DNA of 64,000 bases from Parelaphostrongylus tenuis (taxonomy: Eukaryota > Nematoda > Chromadorea > Rhabditida > Metastrongylidae): positions 1-64,000 of the forward strand of contig JAHQIW010007271.1 in assembly GCA_019055375.1 (NCBI GenBank), written 5' to 3'. The translations under genes and the position numbers were made by a program. Shown here piece by piece: positions 1 to 12,399 of the stretch. The notes below the pieces were generated by a model that did no database searches, was not told the DNA's origin, and saw only the letters and a program-made list of their open reading frames with translations. How positions within the stretch are numbered: position 1 is the stretch's first letter; the number at the start of each line of letters is the position of its first letter.

Positions 1-230
1 TGGACGAGAAAAACTGTAGAGTGGATCCCACGATCATGTATGAGTTTTCGAGAACGACCACCGACACGTTGGACGGACGTGTTTGTTAAAAGAATTAAGG
101 AGCTGTACATGACATCGCAACAGCCGCCATGTTCAAATTAGACCACCGTCATGGACGACGCAAAAGAGCGCATGGAATATGTGCTAGGGTCCGCACAACT
201 AGCGGACCGTCCAGATCCCCAAGTAAGTAA
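1..230 (+). mobile_element. RTE-type non-LTR retrotransposon, 3' end
   Basis: The + strand reads RERPPTRWTDVFVKR, which matches the extreme C-terminus of RTE-clade endonuclease/reverse-transcriptase proteins. It continues through a stop-interrupted tail to a short GTAAGTAAGTAA simple tail, typical of RTE 3' ends. Only the last part is in the window; the rest would lie to the left of base 1. It is broken by in-frame stops, so it is a relic. The family assignment rests on the recognisable PPTRW motif and the tail, not on a search. Confidence 0.65.
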
Positions 231-1164
231 GTAATATATTGGTACTCATTCGAAAGCAAAAATCGCAAGAATTTCGAGAAGCTATGTCTGGTTTTTCAAA
301 AAATTCTTCATAGTGCGCTAAAGAGCGAAAATACAGTGATGTTCCATATTCGGAGCTTCTCTGCGTATGATAGCTAAAGATAGACAGAAAGGTGAGCGTG
401 TGAAGAAAACTATATTTTATCAAAGTAAAATGAAAACTACACTTTGTTTTGAAATAAAGTAAGAAATCTTATTTGATAATGAAAATCGAGGGCGCTTATG
501 ATATTGGTTATTCTATCGTCCGCGCAGAATCAAAGTCTACATGATCACTATGACAGAGAAAAAACCGTACAGGCACCGATCTTCTCTCCAGTCTGCTTTT
601 GAATAAGATCCTCGAACAGGCGTTGCAGGACTCCACGCTACAGCAACTGGATACTTTGGAGTGAATCGTGTGTAGCGTCCGGCAGAAGAAACTGGATCTG
701 AAGTTTAACTTGTCTGTTTCAGATGAGATCAAACATTTCAAACGATTACACGTTACACCGGAGAAATCTGAAAACGATAAATTGCCAGAAGCGATAAGGT
801 GTCAATGGGATATAGTTCGATACATGAATACAAACCTCTACTTCGATTTAAAGGATTTTTCTCAGATGCGGCCTACTTTTTCGATTACTCCCGTCATTTT
901 CTTTCAAAGCAGTAAACCCACCATATTCTTCAACCATTAATTGTGACGACTCCACTAAATCGTCTTGTTGTTCCACAGAAGGTTGATGGGAAGCCCCAAA
1001 TCTTCTCAAAATACGCTGTTGTCGACGTCTCGGCTAGAATGTAGAGAATGACATAAAGCTTAGATCCGAGAAAAAACCTATTTTGAGCACCGTTCTAGTA
1101 TCGCAGAGATATACTAACACTTCATATCGACAATCTGAGACCTAGCTTGAAATTAGTACATCCT
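231..1164. other. No recognised gene; one exon-like open frame
   Basis: Nothing in this stretch is identifiable. The only protein-like signal is on the + strand: a good 3' splice site (TGTCTGTTTCAG, ending at 720) followed by an open frame to 940. Its composition looks coding (Lys/Glu-rich start, DEIKHFKRLHVTPEKSENDK), but it resembles no family I know and has no partner exon. Confidence 0.3.
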
Positions 1165-1510
1165 GACAACATATTTCAAGCCTTCATGAGATCTATTACG
1201 GCTGGACACGTGTCTGTGCACATGGTCGAAAATGCTCATGTACGTATAGTGGAGTAATAGTCGTATGCCAGGCAAACGATAATCGACAATCAGTCACAAT
1301 CAAAAAACGCCACGATGATCTTTTCAATGTACATAGAGTGTAAATAATTCGGTGTCAATTCCTCTATATGTACGGGCTGTAGCCCTTCACAAGGAGCTGA
1401 CTGAACCCAGAGGAACCCTGCTACTGATGAGGAAGAAGGGCCGAAACACGTGTCTACCACTTTACAAGTGCCATACGAGACCTCATGAAAGGATTAAAGT
1501 ATACTGCTGG
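1165..1510. mobile_element. Inverted-repeat element with a hammerhead-like end (copy 1)
   Basis: The right end (1415-1500) closely matches the right end of the element at 19640-19940, sharing the blocks AAGTGCCATA and CCTCATRAAA. The left end (from about 1165) is a decayed inverted match (CATATTTCAAGCCTTCATGA). The right end carries a hammerhead-type core. Non-autonomous, with no coding capacity seen. Element limits are approximate. Confidence 0.5.
1415..1462 (+). ncRNA. Hammerhead-ribozyme-like module (ACACGUGU helix III)
   Basis: In order: CUGAUGA (1424-1430), a short GG...CC helix II, GAAA (1443-1446), then CACGUG and the cleavage triplet GUC (1452-1454). Helix III with its closing A-U pair is the palindrome ACACGUGU. 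Helix I (UGCUA with UACCA) has one C-C mismatch and helix II is only 2 bp, so activity in this copy is doubtful although every core base is present. Confidence 0.55.
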
Positions 1511-1889
1511 GATGCATCGAAGAACTAATTGTACTACAAAACTGTAGTCCAGCGTGATTTCATCAAGGGACATTTCCCAGGAATAGTGGCCAATCCAAAC
1601 AAATCTGCCCCATATCCATTCTTATTCACTATTTCTACTGCTTTCTTTTGCACTGATATTACTTCAAGAAGACCATCAAAGAGTTCCAAAATAGTGGTGC
1701 GTAAGGGGTCCCCTAAGGCGGGAGTTTAGAGCGCGTTTCAGCCACACCGGGAATATTAAACACCGAGGCTACCACATTGCTACCACTCTTCGATATATTC
1801 CATCCTGAAGAGAAAGAAACAGAAAAGAGAATGGAAGGAGATAAAGAAAGGAAATAGCTGGCCTTATATCCATGTTTTCAACGAAGAAA

Positions 1890-1985
1890 TAATCGTAGCA
1901 AAGCGATGGTCTCGTGGGTGTCGCAATAGCACGACCTCCCAGCATGGGTAAAACGCGGGTTCGACTCCCGCCTGAGGTCATGTTT
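1890..1985 (+). repeat. tRNA-like sequence / SINE head
   Basis: Contains a perfect T-arm (GCGGG-TTCGACT-CCCGC, a pol III B box) and terminal TGGTCTC/GAGGTCA pairing with two G-U wobbles. The D and anticodon arms do not fold cleanly and there are extra bases before the 3' acceptor strand. I read it as a tRNA pseudogene or tRNA-derived SINE rather than a functional tRNA. Confidence 0.45.
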
Positions 1986-2378
1986 TTGCGCACCACTCTA
2001 TGCTAAGTGCATCATATCGACCACGTGCGAGTAGAAAAAAGCATAAGAGAAATAAATCATTGCACAAAACGAGCAAAAAGAAGGAAATATCTGCCTCACA
2101 TCCACATTTTCAGCGACACATTCTCTTCCACTTCTATGGCTAATCTCTCCACTACGAGAAAGAGCGACCAGAGACTCGGCCATATCATCTTCGGTTAATT
2201 GCTGAAAATTTGCTTTATATTCCCTGAACAAAAACAATACGGAATAGCTAAGTGCATGCCGCAACCGCTAGCAAATGCCTAAAGCAAAGGAAAACGAATC
2301 GGCGTAATGGATATCGCCTTCACTCCGATAGATTCTGAATAATAATTGAAAATTTTTGAAACTGGCCATTTTGAATTA

Positions 2379-2967
2379 TTAAGATGTCCCATAAGTTTTG
2401 GAACTAACCATTTGACATCAAATTTATAGACTGAAGGGAAAAATTGCATGAATTTAGTATCGTTCAATAGCGCATTTTCTTGCAAACATTGTGGTATACA
2501 AGCCTATGTATGCTTTGAGATGTGAAGATGTCCTGAGATTAAATTCGCTTCCTACTCATGTACAAATGGCGCGTGAGGAAAATGCTAGTGAAACGGCGCA
2601 CAAAATCAATAAAACTTCCTATAGACGGCTCGAGCACGACTAATCCACCTCTCAGTTCTCTTTAGCATTAAACATCACAAATGACTTTCTATCCGTCACT
2701 TATGCAACCGCATCTTCTCTTCAAGCTCCACTGATCTCGCGCTCCGTTTCTCTAACACGTTCCCTTACGTGTCATTCGTGCCTAAGTAGCAAGCGAATTT
2801 CTTCCCAAAACAGCTCCATTTTAGAGCAAGTATAGGCCAGTTGTATACCAAAATGTTCGTAAGAAAATGCGCAGTTGAACGGTATTAAAGCAATGCAAAT
2901 TTATTTACTAACGGCTAATAAATCTCGTTTTTATTGCTCTACAGTCAGAACTTATGGAAAAACCTGA
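2379..2967 (+). mobile_element. Internally deleted mariner element with long terminal inverted repeats
   Basis: Long inverted ends (CCATAAG near each tip; CTACTCATG inside) flanked by TA at 2377-2378 and 2968-2969, as expected for Tc1/mariner target duplication. Between them is a frameshifted remnant of the transposase N-terminal helix-turn-helix (YKWRV, then ENASETAHKIN), but no DDD catalytic region. Two similar elements lie at 59383 and 61268. It is therefore a MITE-like derivative that would need transposase from elsewhere. Confidence 0.8.
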
Positions 2968-5585
2968 TACCAATCAGTGGAAACTAAGTAGACTTTTCTA
3001 GCATCATAGACAGGAGAACATACGAGATACGAGAGGCTACATTTTATACAAATCTCATTCTCACATCGCGCATGTTATACATATTTCAGGATATTTCTCA
3101 CACTGAAACGGCAATATAACCTGAAAAAATCAAAATTTGACTAGCATATAGCAGCCCAAACATTAGCTGTCAAAGAAAATTGTGTAATCAAAATCTCGTG
3201 TTTGGCTTACAAAGAAAAACTGGGACCTTTGGAGAACGTTGAGGTCAATGAAAGAGTCGACTTAAGGAGTTATCGTCAGATTCGAAAACAATCCATACAA
3301 CTAATGTTAAGTGTTCAATAATAATAATCTCAACCTCTTCTACGATAAATTCCTCGACGCAATCTCCTTGTTCCAATACGACTTCTTCGTCCATTTCAGC
3401 CACACGAACGCCGTTATCGTCAGCGTGAAGTTCACTTCTGAAATAACCATGCAATGACATGAAAATAACAAGTCAGCTACGACACCATATGAACAATCAA
3501 CGGCAACATTTTTATTTAACAAACGAGATGCACATAATAAGAGGATCGAAGGAAGAACAGTCGATGAGCAGCAAGCTGCCGCCTGCTGTGACGAGGCCGA
3601 GACTTTCGGAACGGGATCCACCCAGTGGTAACGACCTGGATTGGATAACGAGCAACTCAGTTGAGTGTGAGAGGAAACGTAAGATCAGACCTGAAGGACA
3701 AGCAAAGGAGAGCATAAGTCGACCACAACCGCACCAGCGGAAAGACGTGAAGACACTGGCCTCAGCGCTCGGCCGTCGATTTCGAAATTCACGGCTGCCG
3801 CCGCCGTTGGCCGCGGCGCGCCGCACCAAGCAAACGGAGCACGAAGTGTTCACCATACGAACCTCGCAACAGCCACACCGAGGGGAGCATCCAGTGGGTT
3901 GTTTAACTTAAGGGCCATAGGGACTTATATACATAGGGGGTGGGTGATTAAATATGGGGCTTGATAATTTGCCTCGGTGGCGGGTCGTGCATGGTTGACA
4001 GGAAAGCTACGTGCGTCGTAGGCGCTCCCCGACCCAAAACGGCACATACAGTGCCTCGTCGACGATTCATCCCTCAGCCCCAACAGATTCATAACCTCAA
4101 CAACAATTACAAAGATGATCACTACGGGTCATGATGTGTCTCGAGGAGGACGTTCATCCTGTGGCGCTGTCTCCATTGCACGACAACAAAGAGTCGAACA
4201 CAGACCTCTGCATTCTGAGTCCTAAATGGCCAATGATATTAACACGACAGTCGCAAACCGAAAGGGTAAAAATAGCAACAAAACCTTTTTTGAATAAGTG
4301 AATTAAATCGCGCGACCCTCGAATGACGCGCTTTCTCGAGGCGGCAGGTAAAATTCTTACGCATAGCGTCACTTATTTAGAATTTTTTCCCCTTCCGGAG
4401 AAATTCCTAGGTTTTCCTATAAGATTTATAGTGAAGACATTGCTCTACCGTTACATAGGTGCAAAAATTTTTTTGTCTCACACTGCAAAATAAACCCTCT
4501 ATAAAGCTCAAACGACAAGCTAACTACTTCGTGTACGAAACATTTTCTTTTTGCTTTAACAACGCCCTATATAATTGCTTTTGAGCTCCAGTCTTTGAGT
4601 CAAAATTTCGAGATTCGGCTATCGAATGGGTACCAGTAATCCATGCATACTATTGATATTTCTTGGTTTAAGGCCAAAATTTAGAGGACCTAATACATGT
4701 ACTATGTGTTGTGAGTAGACACCCTCATAATGATAAATTATGTGACGCTATTACTATATGATATACATGCATATCAATACATACCGACATACATACATGA
4801 CATACATGCACCTACATAACAGACATGCAATATGCCAATACATATATACTTACCTATATATATAATAATGCACATTGTATCATAGTTTCATCGTTATCAC
4901 TATGGCTTGCTGACAGCAAAGCACTTTATTCAACACGGCTATACGCCCAGCGTTCGAGTCTTTTCTCACACTGCTGGCCATACACCAATGCCTTCTAGCT
5001 TTCAATTTGTTTTTTTCGTCCTTCTCTCTTCGAAATGAACTGTAGTAATAACTGGGCTAGAGCCGAGTATACCTGCCCCCAAATTTCGAGTAATAATCTG
5101 CCGCCTGTGGCATTCCATGAAGGCGTCTCTGGTTGACTACGGGCAGGATAGGCGATGGTAATATCTAGAGAGCTCTATACGCGAGCCGCCCTCCCCCCCC
5201 CCCCCCGAAAGGCATACGACATGCCACTACGCCGCCACCTCGACCACCATACATGTACTATACACGCACATATTATTATGGTGTGTAACACGACATATCA
5301 CATATTTCACGCATGCATGCTATAACTCCGCATGTATCATGTTGAATATGCATCGAGCTCAAACTTGCAATCAGACCTCTCATCTTCACTCTTTCTCCAG
5401 TGGCGGCAGGTTCTGCGCTAGTTGATAACCAACTGCCCTACACGAGACTCCTCTTCTACGACAGCTAGCCCTTTGTAGATCGGTACATGATATCGATCTG
5501 TCAGCAAACCAATCCGCCACTAACGGTCTTAGTCATGATAAGCCATAAAGGATCAAATAAAGCTAAAGGGATAAAAGTCTCAAGT
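2968..5585. other. Mostly unassigned DNA with two exon-like frames and simple repeats
   Basis: No known gene. On the - strand, a splice-acceptor-like GGTTATTTCAG (around 3437-3447) is followed by an acidic open frame (AEMDEEVVLEQGDCVEEFIV) ending near 3245. On the + strand, 3580-3911 is GC-rich and open in a basic, Pro/Arg-rich frame. Neither resembles a family I can name. Near 4760-4830 there are degenerate ACAT repeats, and near 5191-5206 a poly-C run. Confidence 0.3.
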
Positions 5586-5589
5586 GTCG

Positions 5590-5725
5590 ATGTCTCGGCG
5601 CTTGATTACAATTACCTGGGGAGATGAATGCATATCTGGCCGTGTACAATGACTCGCGGTGTGTCTCAACCCGTCCCCCCCCCCCCCAGTAATCGAGTCA
5701 CAATGCCTGCTTATCCTACACAGAA
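5590..5725 (-). repeat. SINE-B fragment interrupted by a poly-C run
   Basis: The - strand reads GCGAGTCATTGTACACGGCCAGATATGCATTC with minor breaks, the conserved 3' half of the tRNA-headed SINE family seen complete at 28840 and 50408. It is interrupted by about 14 consecutive C on the + strand. The head of the SINE is missing. Confidence 0.5.
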
Positions 5726-6477
5726 AAGTCCTAACGATTAGACCTACTCGCTGCACATAGCTATTCCCGACCTTAGAAGGTAAAAATAGATGCCTTCGGC
5801 TGAAGTCCATGAGCGCAGAGGGCACGCATCCCCATCGACCTTGTCGTGCAACGCTAAGTGCACTTCTGATCATTCTAGACCTTGCCATAGCGCTTTGCGA
5901 ACGGTCAGTAGTGGGACACTGAAATCAATTTATACCCTGGTAATCGCAGAAAGACGTGCACTGTTGCCAGAGAAGAGTGAGATAAGCAGGAATAGGCGCC
6001 TCGCCAAAGTGCGACGACTGCCGGTGCAGTCGTCCGCCCTTGCAAGAAGGCTCAAATGCGGCGTCCCGCTTACCGGGCCTGATGTCTCAAAGTTATGCCA
6101 TGTTCATCATCATTAACAATATCCTCAAAGTATTGTTTATTTAACTCTGCATAACAACCGACGCTATGTCGCATTTGTGAGAACTTACACAGGACAGGAT
6201 TAATCGTCACACACAAGAATTCGCCATAAAAAGAATATTTTGAGAGTATTATCAGCCCTTTGTTTTTATATTCCGATTCGATCAGCTACTGCGATCCTGA
6301 AAGAAATCTATTTAGAAATTCCGTGCTACAAGAATTCACAATCAATATTACAATGTTGCCCCATTATACTGTTTCACTTACAACATGATATATTTTGAAT
6401 GTTTAATTTACAAAGAATATTGAGAAGCTCTCTGTTCAGAAGAAAAACTGCATTTCCGAACGTCTACAGTCCTCAGA

Positions 6478-6560
6478 GCGCGTGTCGCGCAGTGGTAGAG
6501 GTGCTCTACGGATACACGTGCCGTCCCGGTAAATCGATGGCTAATTATTTAATCTGGCGC
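6478..6560 (+). repeat. SINE-B head (tRNA-like)
   Basis: GTCGCGCAGTGGTAGAGGTGCTCTAC matches the pol III A-box region of the SINE-B family (compare 50412 and 28848). The B box and body are not clearly present. Confidence 0.4.
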
Positions 6561-6599
6561 TCAAGGTTCAACAGGTATTCACCTCTTCAGGATTGGTAA

Positions 6600-8769
6600 A
6601 TTGACAACCCGACTTGCTGCGAGTCTGGCAACACCACCAATTAATACATGGCTAGACGCGGCGAGTCTTTTAAAGGCATTCAATCTCCACAAACGAATCT
6701 GAAAATTGAAGACAAATGAATGGTGCTTCCACTGGGGATTAATCAACACCGAGAGTTTTGTCCTTTTAAATTATTGTGTCAGGATTGAAAAGCGACTCTA
6801 CTAAATGCACTTCGTGTCCGATTCTAAGTTAATATCAACTGAGGGCCTGAGGTTTCAATTTGACCCATTAGTGGACGACGCTTTGATATGCTGATCACCA
6901 GAGTACGCATTATTTTCCACCCTCTATACGTATATCGTTCTTTGAAACTAACCCTATGAAGACCAAAGTTGATAGGCTGGCGCCCTTGCTTCCGCACGAG
7001 ACGCAACGCCGCTATTATACAATATGCATACCTGGTGTCTGCCTTTGCTTTCCCACGGGACGCGACGCCACTACCACAGTACCTAAGTGAGACTTGACAT
7101 CGCGCGGCTTGATACGAAACATTTCAGATGGTGTCCAAAAAGCTAGACAGTGATCTTCAATTACTAGACGGGCGGGGTGTCCAGAACGTGATACGACCGC
7201 TGGAAGAGTTTACTTTGTCTCTCTGCGCATAAATGGTATTAACATCTCATCCCACACAATCATCCCACCTGAGGAGGATGACAGAAGGGTCGTATCTACC
7301 GTCCAAGATGATTTTCGAATGTGCTCCACGGTATTTTCACGAAGATCCATCCTATGTCGTAAATTTTTGATGAGGCCACTGTCAGCTGAGCAAGCAGGTT
7401 CCGAAAGTAATTCTACTCTGCAGACCATATTTCATACAATGTCCACGGGTCATTGAAATCTTTCGAAAATACCTTATGCCCCCTTGTTCTAAACCTTTAG
7501 TAACTATGGGACAGCGTCTGAGAGCGTAGAAACGAGTACAGTTTATGAGTGATAGTGGACTTATGTATGAGTCGCTCTAAATACGAGCATTAGCTGATTA
7601 TTGCCTATCTGTAACACAGAAATACGGCTTTTCCAAACCAACTTCATTTTTTTCCCTAGAAGAAAACAGGATCGGCAATGCAACACAAATCACCACACTT
7701 ACCAACTGTCCGTAATCCAATGTATGATAAAGTCGCCCTATTAGGACGAGAATATCATTTGTATTGATGGAAGATTCATTTGAAACCTTAGTTTCGCGGT
7801 CTATATCGTCATCTTTCCAAAAAGTAATGGTGAGGCAGACACGATGACAAGTGAAGTGAACGAGGCGGATGAAAAAGATTGGAACACGCATATAGACCGA
7901 TCCAGGAGGCATATATGAACCACGCGTAATGCGATGGTGAACAAATTCAACTGCACGGTTCTATGATTACTACTGCCACCCTCGTACGTAAACCTTGAAC
8001 GTTCAACGAACATAGAGAATAATGTGAAGGAGGAATTAGACAGAACAAGGAAAGCAATATAGTTACCATCTTGGTTTCAAAAGAAGCCATCGACGAAATA
8101 TTGGATTACAAACTCCGTACTCACCTCCTCGATTCAGCAATCCTCCAAGCGTTGTTTTGCGCAGAGACGTGGGCTGATACTATTATAACCCACGTCAGGA
8201 TATCTGTGCACCGCTTACACAGCGCTTGACCTGAGTCTTTTGAAGTTCGATAGGCACTCACAACGTCTAGTTAGTTTGCGCAGTTCAAATCTTGGAAGAC
8301 TATCCCTTCATCGAGATCCAGAGCCATGCACATCGATAGCGAAATACAGGTGCGATCACATGATAAGGAAATCAGATTACAGGTAAGCGAAAAGAACAGT
8401 AATGTGACTCCGAAAGTATGCAAGTGTCTTTCGGAACACCAACCAAACGATGGCGAACGTGTTGGTGTCTGACGTCAACCATCTGAATTCACAGACGGCA
8501 ACGAGTTTACCATCAAGGAATGGACCGTGAACACGTTACTATGCTCGAAACAGGCCACCACCATGGCTGGCAGTTGCGAGAGAGAAACGAACGGAAACTA
8601 TCTGCAGCTCGCATTGCGAGTAAAAACGAGCTACCCAAGTGGTAGTTAGTTACTCAATTAAAGCTTCGTCTTTGACAAAGTTTAAAAAGTTAGAAAATCG
8701 GATGCCATAAACTGCGAGTTTGAAAAATTCATGATAATCCAAAGCCTAACCGTATGTACATCAAACGCC
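6600..8769. other. No recognised gene
   Basis: Short open frames occur on both strands (for example a hydrophobic - strand frame near 7600-7910), but none has splice context, family motifs or a paralogue in the window. I see nothing here that I can annotate. Confidence 0.4.
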
Positions 8770-8824
8770 ACAAATTTATGATCAGGTATGGGGCCAAGAA
8801 AGCGTAAAAAGCCCGCCTCGGTGT

Positions 8825-8970
8825 GAAGTTGACCTCGGAAACTCGTCGTTGCATATTCTTGAAGATGAGGAGGATATCGGACATCCTTCTCCCACCGATG
8901 ACGATGATCCTAAGCGTTTGTCGAGAAGAAATACGCGCTTAACTACTGAAATAGAAAAACACTATTGTGA
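8825..8970 (+). pseudogene. Mariner transposase remnant (second subfamily)
   Basis: The + strand reads LHILEDEEDIGHPSPTDDDD followed by PKRLSRRNTRLTTEIEKH and a stop. This matches the linker between the two helix-turn-helix motifs of SETMAR/Hsmar1-type mariner transposases, where EDE...GRPS...DDD...L...TTRE is conserved. No catalytic domain or inverted ends could be found nearby, so this is an isolated fossil. Confidence 0.45.
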
Positions 8971-11689
8971 GCATTGAAAGAGTTGGAATGTCGAAATTTT
9001 TCGACTGCTGAACGCCGCACGAACTCAACAGCAGTCAAGGATTCGCCGTTCTAAGGCATCATCGGAGATTCTTCTATGCCATAACGTCGACCTGTGTCTG
9101 AGCATATGGGAAGACATCGAGGAAATGCACTGAAAAACTTAGCGATTGAGTTTCGCACTTATTATTGTAAGACGATTAATTCCGTTCTTTCATAAGGTGC
9201 AATGCCAACTCGCACGGTTGATGCTGCTAAAATTCAACTTGCTGAATTACAAAACTGTCATTGTTCACCTTACCCGTCAGATCTCTCGTGCACCTACTAT
9301 CAAGTGGCCTTGAACGACATCGTCTTCTGTGGAAGGCCGTAATCTCAATCAATCGATATTAGTTGGCTCTTTCTTTTTCGCCAAAAAGCTAATCTTATGG
9401 TTTCAATTACGATTATCAAAGTTATTCTGTACTGAGACAATCCACTTGAAAAGAAGAAATATATAGCAAACCTCCCAACGGAGTTTTGCTATCTTTTCCG
9501 GGAATTACATGATAATTTAGGTAACGCAGATGGTCCACGACCCTAGAGAGCAAGTGCTACCGCAGAGGTTCGAGGACCTCAGACAAAATGGTCCAAGTGG
9601 CGTGGGCGGCACCCAGCTGCCACCAACCTCAACAGGCAGTTCGATCGACGAGCATCATCCGAACGGTCGTCTGACCTCACCCGGACCACCTCACCTCATT
9701 TCATTGCCAACTCATTATTGCTCTCCTCACATAGTCTCGTTATTATGTAACTAATTGGTATCATAAGGTTGAGTTCATACAACTGTCAGATGAACTCAAT
9801 AGAATTGTGAGCGGAACATATCACTAAGGTGGCGGAGCAAACTCACTTAGGCTATGCTCGGCCCATCACCGCGGTTAAGGGATTTTGCCCATATATAATC
9901 AGTAGCGACCCCACTGCTAACACTATATGCTCACCCACTGGATCCCGCCGCCGGTGTTCTACTTAGGGGCGAACATAGCAATCCCAAACGGGCTCCGCCG
10001 CCTAGTCATGCTCCGTTAATAACAACATCCATAGTATCGTCACACGACGATAAATCTCATCAAATACGATCACTTATCCATATTATCGCCAGAAGACGAT
10101 ATATCACATTTCAACAGACATATGTTTATATAACGAAATGTCGTAATCGTATGCATATTGTTCTTATTATATTATTACAGTAATGTATGTATATTATAGG
10201 TTGTTTGGTACTACAACATTGTTTGGTGGTACCACTTCATTGTTCGGTTTCATCACATTGTTCCGTATAACCCATATAAAGGATTTGAATTTGTGCTCTT
10301 GTCGGTTACAAGAGACAAGTTGGCAGAAGACACGGTCACACAGACCAAAGTTCAGCCCGTAGCAACTTGGAAGTGCAACCAGCCACTTCAAAGGGCAAAA
10401 GTCATCGCAACCCGGAAGTTCGACGCGAGCAGCACAAAGGTCAGTGCGCCGCTAAGGACAATCTAACCATATTCAGATATCGATCGGGTCACTACCTGAG
10501 ACAAATCCAGGGACCACACAGCAAAAACCACTGAACCTCCACCACAAAATAGAATCAGGTATTGATTTTCAGAAATGCTGACATAATGTAAGCCTTTCTT
10601 CGGGGGCTCATTAAGTTTTCAATCAATACGCCAACCGTACGATACTCCCATGCTATTTGTTCTCCCCACATTTATCGAAAACTCCCACCGTGGATCAGCA
10701 CATTATCACATGAAGCTACAGGGGGCTCTCGACATTCTACTTTGTGGAGTCGATCCATTGGGCTGATGTTTGCGACTGATGCGCATTATTGTGTGCATGG
10801 GTCGGAGATTTGCCAGTGAACCAACATTATACGATTTAGAACATGTTTACTGAGGCTGACTGTCGACTGGTCAATATTACTTGTTTGACTTAAACCTTTC
10901 AAAATACCAGATGAATATGTGCAACATATACATGTGCAGTTCTTCGCTTGGGGCTAATTTTCTTTGTGTAAAAGGGGAACGATTGCGAACAGTATAGCAT
11001 AAGGGTACTAAAATATATTTTTACAGAGTTTTTGAGTGCCGTCATTACTTGTCTTCTTGAACACTGCAACTTCACAATCATGGGCTAATAAAAAGTTACG
11101 AAACAATGTAAATAAGCTCAATTCTAAACCTTGGCGTACCTCCTGCGCATCCTAAGATGTTCTGATCCACTATGTCGATGTGCACCATTGCTAAATTAGT
11201 CACATCCAATCCTATTTCACTTCCTAAGTCAGCACGACGATTCTCTATTGGACTTTCGACATCCACGTCCACAACATTTGATTTTTCCATTCGTTCTCGC
11301 TTTGGATATGGCATAATGAGGATTGAGTCCCCTATAAGAAAGACAATAATGGGAGATTTGCAAGCAGGAATACTAGAAATTGTATTGTTCCCTCAAAAGG
11401 ACAATTTGATATGTATGGAATAGTTTAAAAATACAAAATTTATGTGATAAATTCGAAGAAAGGAATCTTATGACTTTGCAACTACAAGGCAAAGTCGTAG
11501 GCGAAAACGTCCGCAAGTAAAGAGTAGTACATGGGAGATTTTCCAGAAAAAAACTCACAACCAGTACTATTCGCTAGATCCGAAGGTGACACTATCTAAA
11601 ACTCCATCTATATATCATATCTAGAACTATCTAGAACGCAGGTTCATACAAATACCTGAATCAAATTTCTTTGTTCCTTCATGCTGGGC
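8971..11689. other. Unassigned; possible LTR-like segment
   Basis: No gene recognised. The part from about 9520 to 10020 is GC-richer than its surroundings. Near 10195-10260 the motif TTGTTTGGT/TTGTTCGGT recurs irregularly, followed by CCATATAAAGG. That mix could be the remnant of an LTR with its promoter, but I found no matching second LTR, primer-binding site or pol motif. Confidence 0.25.
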
Positions 11690-11935
11690 TCGGCTCGACA
11701 CGAGACTGGTCTTTGCCCCCTCCGCGCACGAACACTCTCAGGCAATCAGTAGAAACGCCCCTACAAAACGCATTAGCCTGGTTATTCTCGAGGTTGCAAG
11801 AAGACGTGCTCGCCCAGTATGCTATGACCTTAGTAAGCTGGAATTCTCAAAAGCTCGAAGAGGAACCAATGCTGGAAGTACTGGGACCCGCGTATAAAAA
11901 GAACTCTGATACGGGTCAGATAAATTGAGAAAGTA
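11690..11935 (+). repeat. SINE-C copy 1
   Basis: A member of a roughly 250-bp family present five times in this window (11690, 12285 reverse, 42596, 55253, 58252). Shared blocks are TATTCTCGAGGTTGCAAG, GCTGGAAGTACTGGGA and a GATACGGGTC end. Better-preserved copies start GCCGTGACCGAGTGGTTGTA, like the A-box half of a Ser/Leu-type tRNA, so it is probably tRNA-derived. Confidence 0.6.
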
Positions 11936-12059
11936 ATGTTTCTACTAAAGGGACCATCGTCAGTCACTATAACACATCGTAGTCCATGAAAGAATACAGA
12001 GGATAAAGTTTTCGGCGTTGATTAATCCGTGGTGTATGCGTCATGCATTCGTTTTTAAT

Positions 12060-12140
12060 TTTGAACGTTTGAGGTGATTGATTACATATCTGCCGTTTAC
12101 AATGTTTTGCGATGGCCTACCGCTGTATCGAGTCCATGCT
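12060..12140 (-). repeat. SINE-B 3' fragment
   Basis: The reverse strand resembles the CGAGTCATTGTACGGCCAGATATGCATTCA block of SINE-B with several differences, and parallels the 5590-5725 copy over about 80 bp. Confidence 0.35.
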
Positions 12141-12284
12141 GCTTATCGTCATGAGCCTTGGATCAAACCTTTGACCACGTGTGCGACGCGGGGCACCTCT
12201 ACCATTTCCCCACATGCGCTCCCAGATACTTCCTAAACGTTCTTAGCACTTTTTTTCATCCGTCTTCACAGCGCTTCTTTCTTC

Positions 12285-12385
12285 ACTGTGCGGATCTCAG
12301 TACTTCTAGCATTCAATTCTTTTTTCGTCTTCTTCAACGTCATAGAATACTGGTTCAGCACATCTTGCAATCTCGCATATAGCGT
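12285..12385 (-). repeat. SINE-C fragment, reverse orientation
   Basis: The reverse strand reads GCGAGATTGCAAGATGTGCT, then TAGTATTCTATGACG-like sequence, an A-rich stretch and GCTAGAAGTACTGAGATCC. That is the 3' half of SINE-C in the same block order as at 58252-58500. Confidence 0.55.
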
Positions 12386-12399
12386 GGCTGCGGTGATCC

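Noticed and set aside
3459..3911. A 150-residue gene on the + strand
   Set aside because: The frame is long mainly because 3580-3900 is GC-rich. The opposite strand is equally open, no motif or splice context supports either, and it is kept only as an exon-like note.
5580..5888. A - strand protein of about 100 residues
   Set aside because: It runs through a SINE-B fragment and a poly-C tract.
9520..10400. A complete LTR retrotransposon
   Set aside because: A TATA-like box and GC-richer sequence are present, but no paired LTR, primer-binding site or pol motifs were seen.
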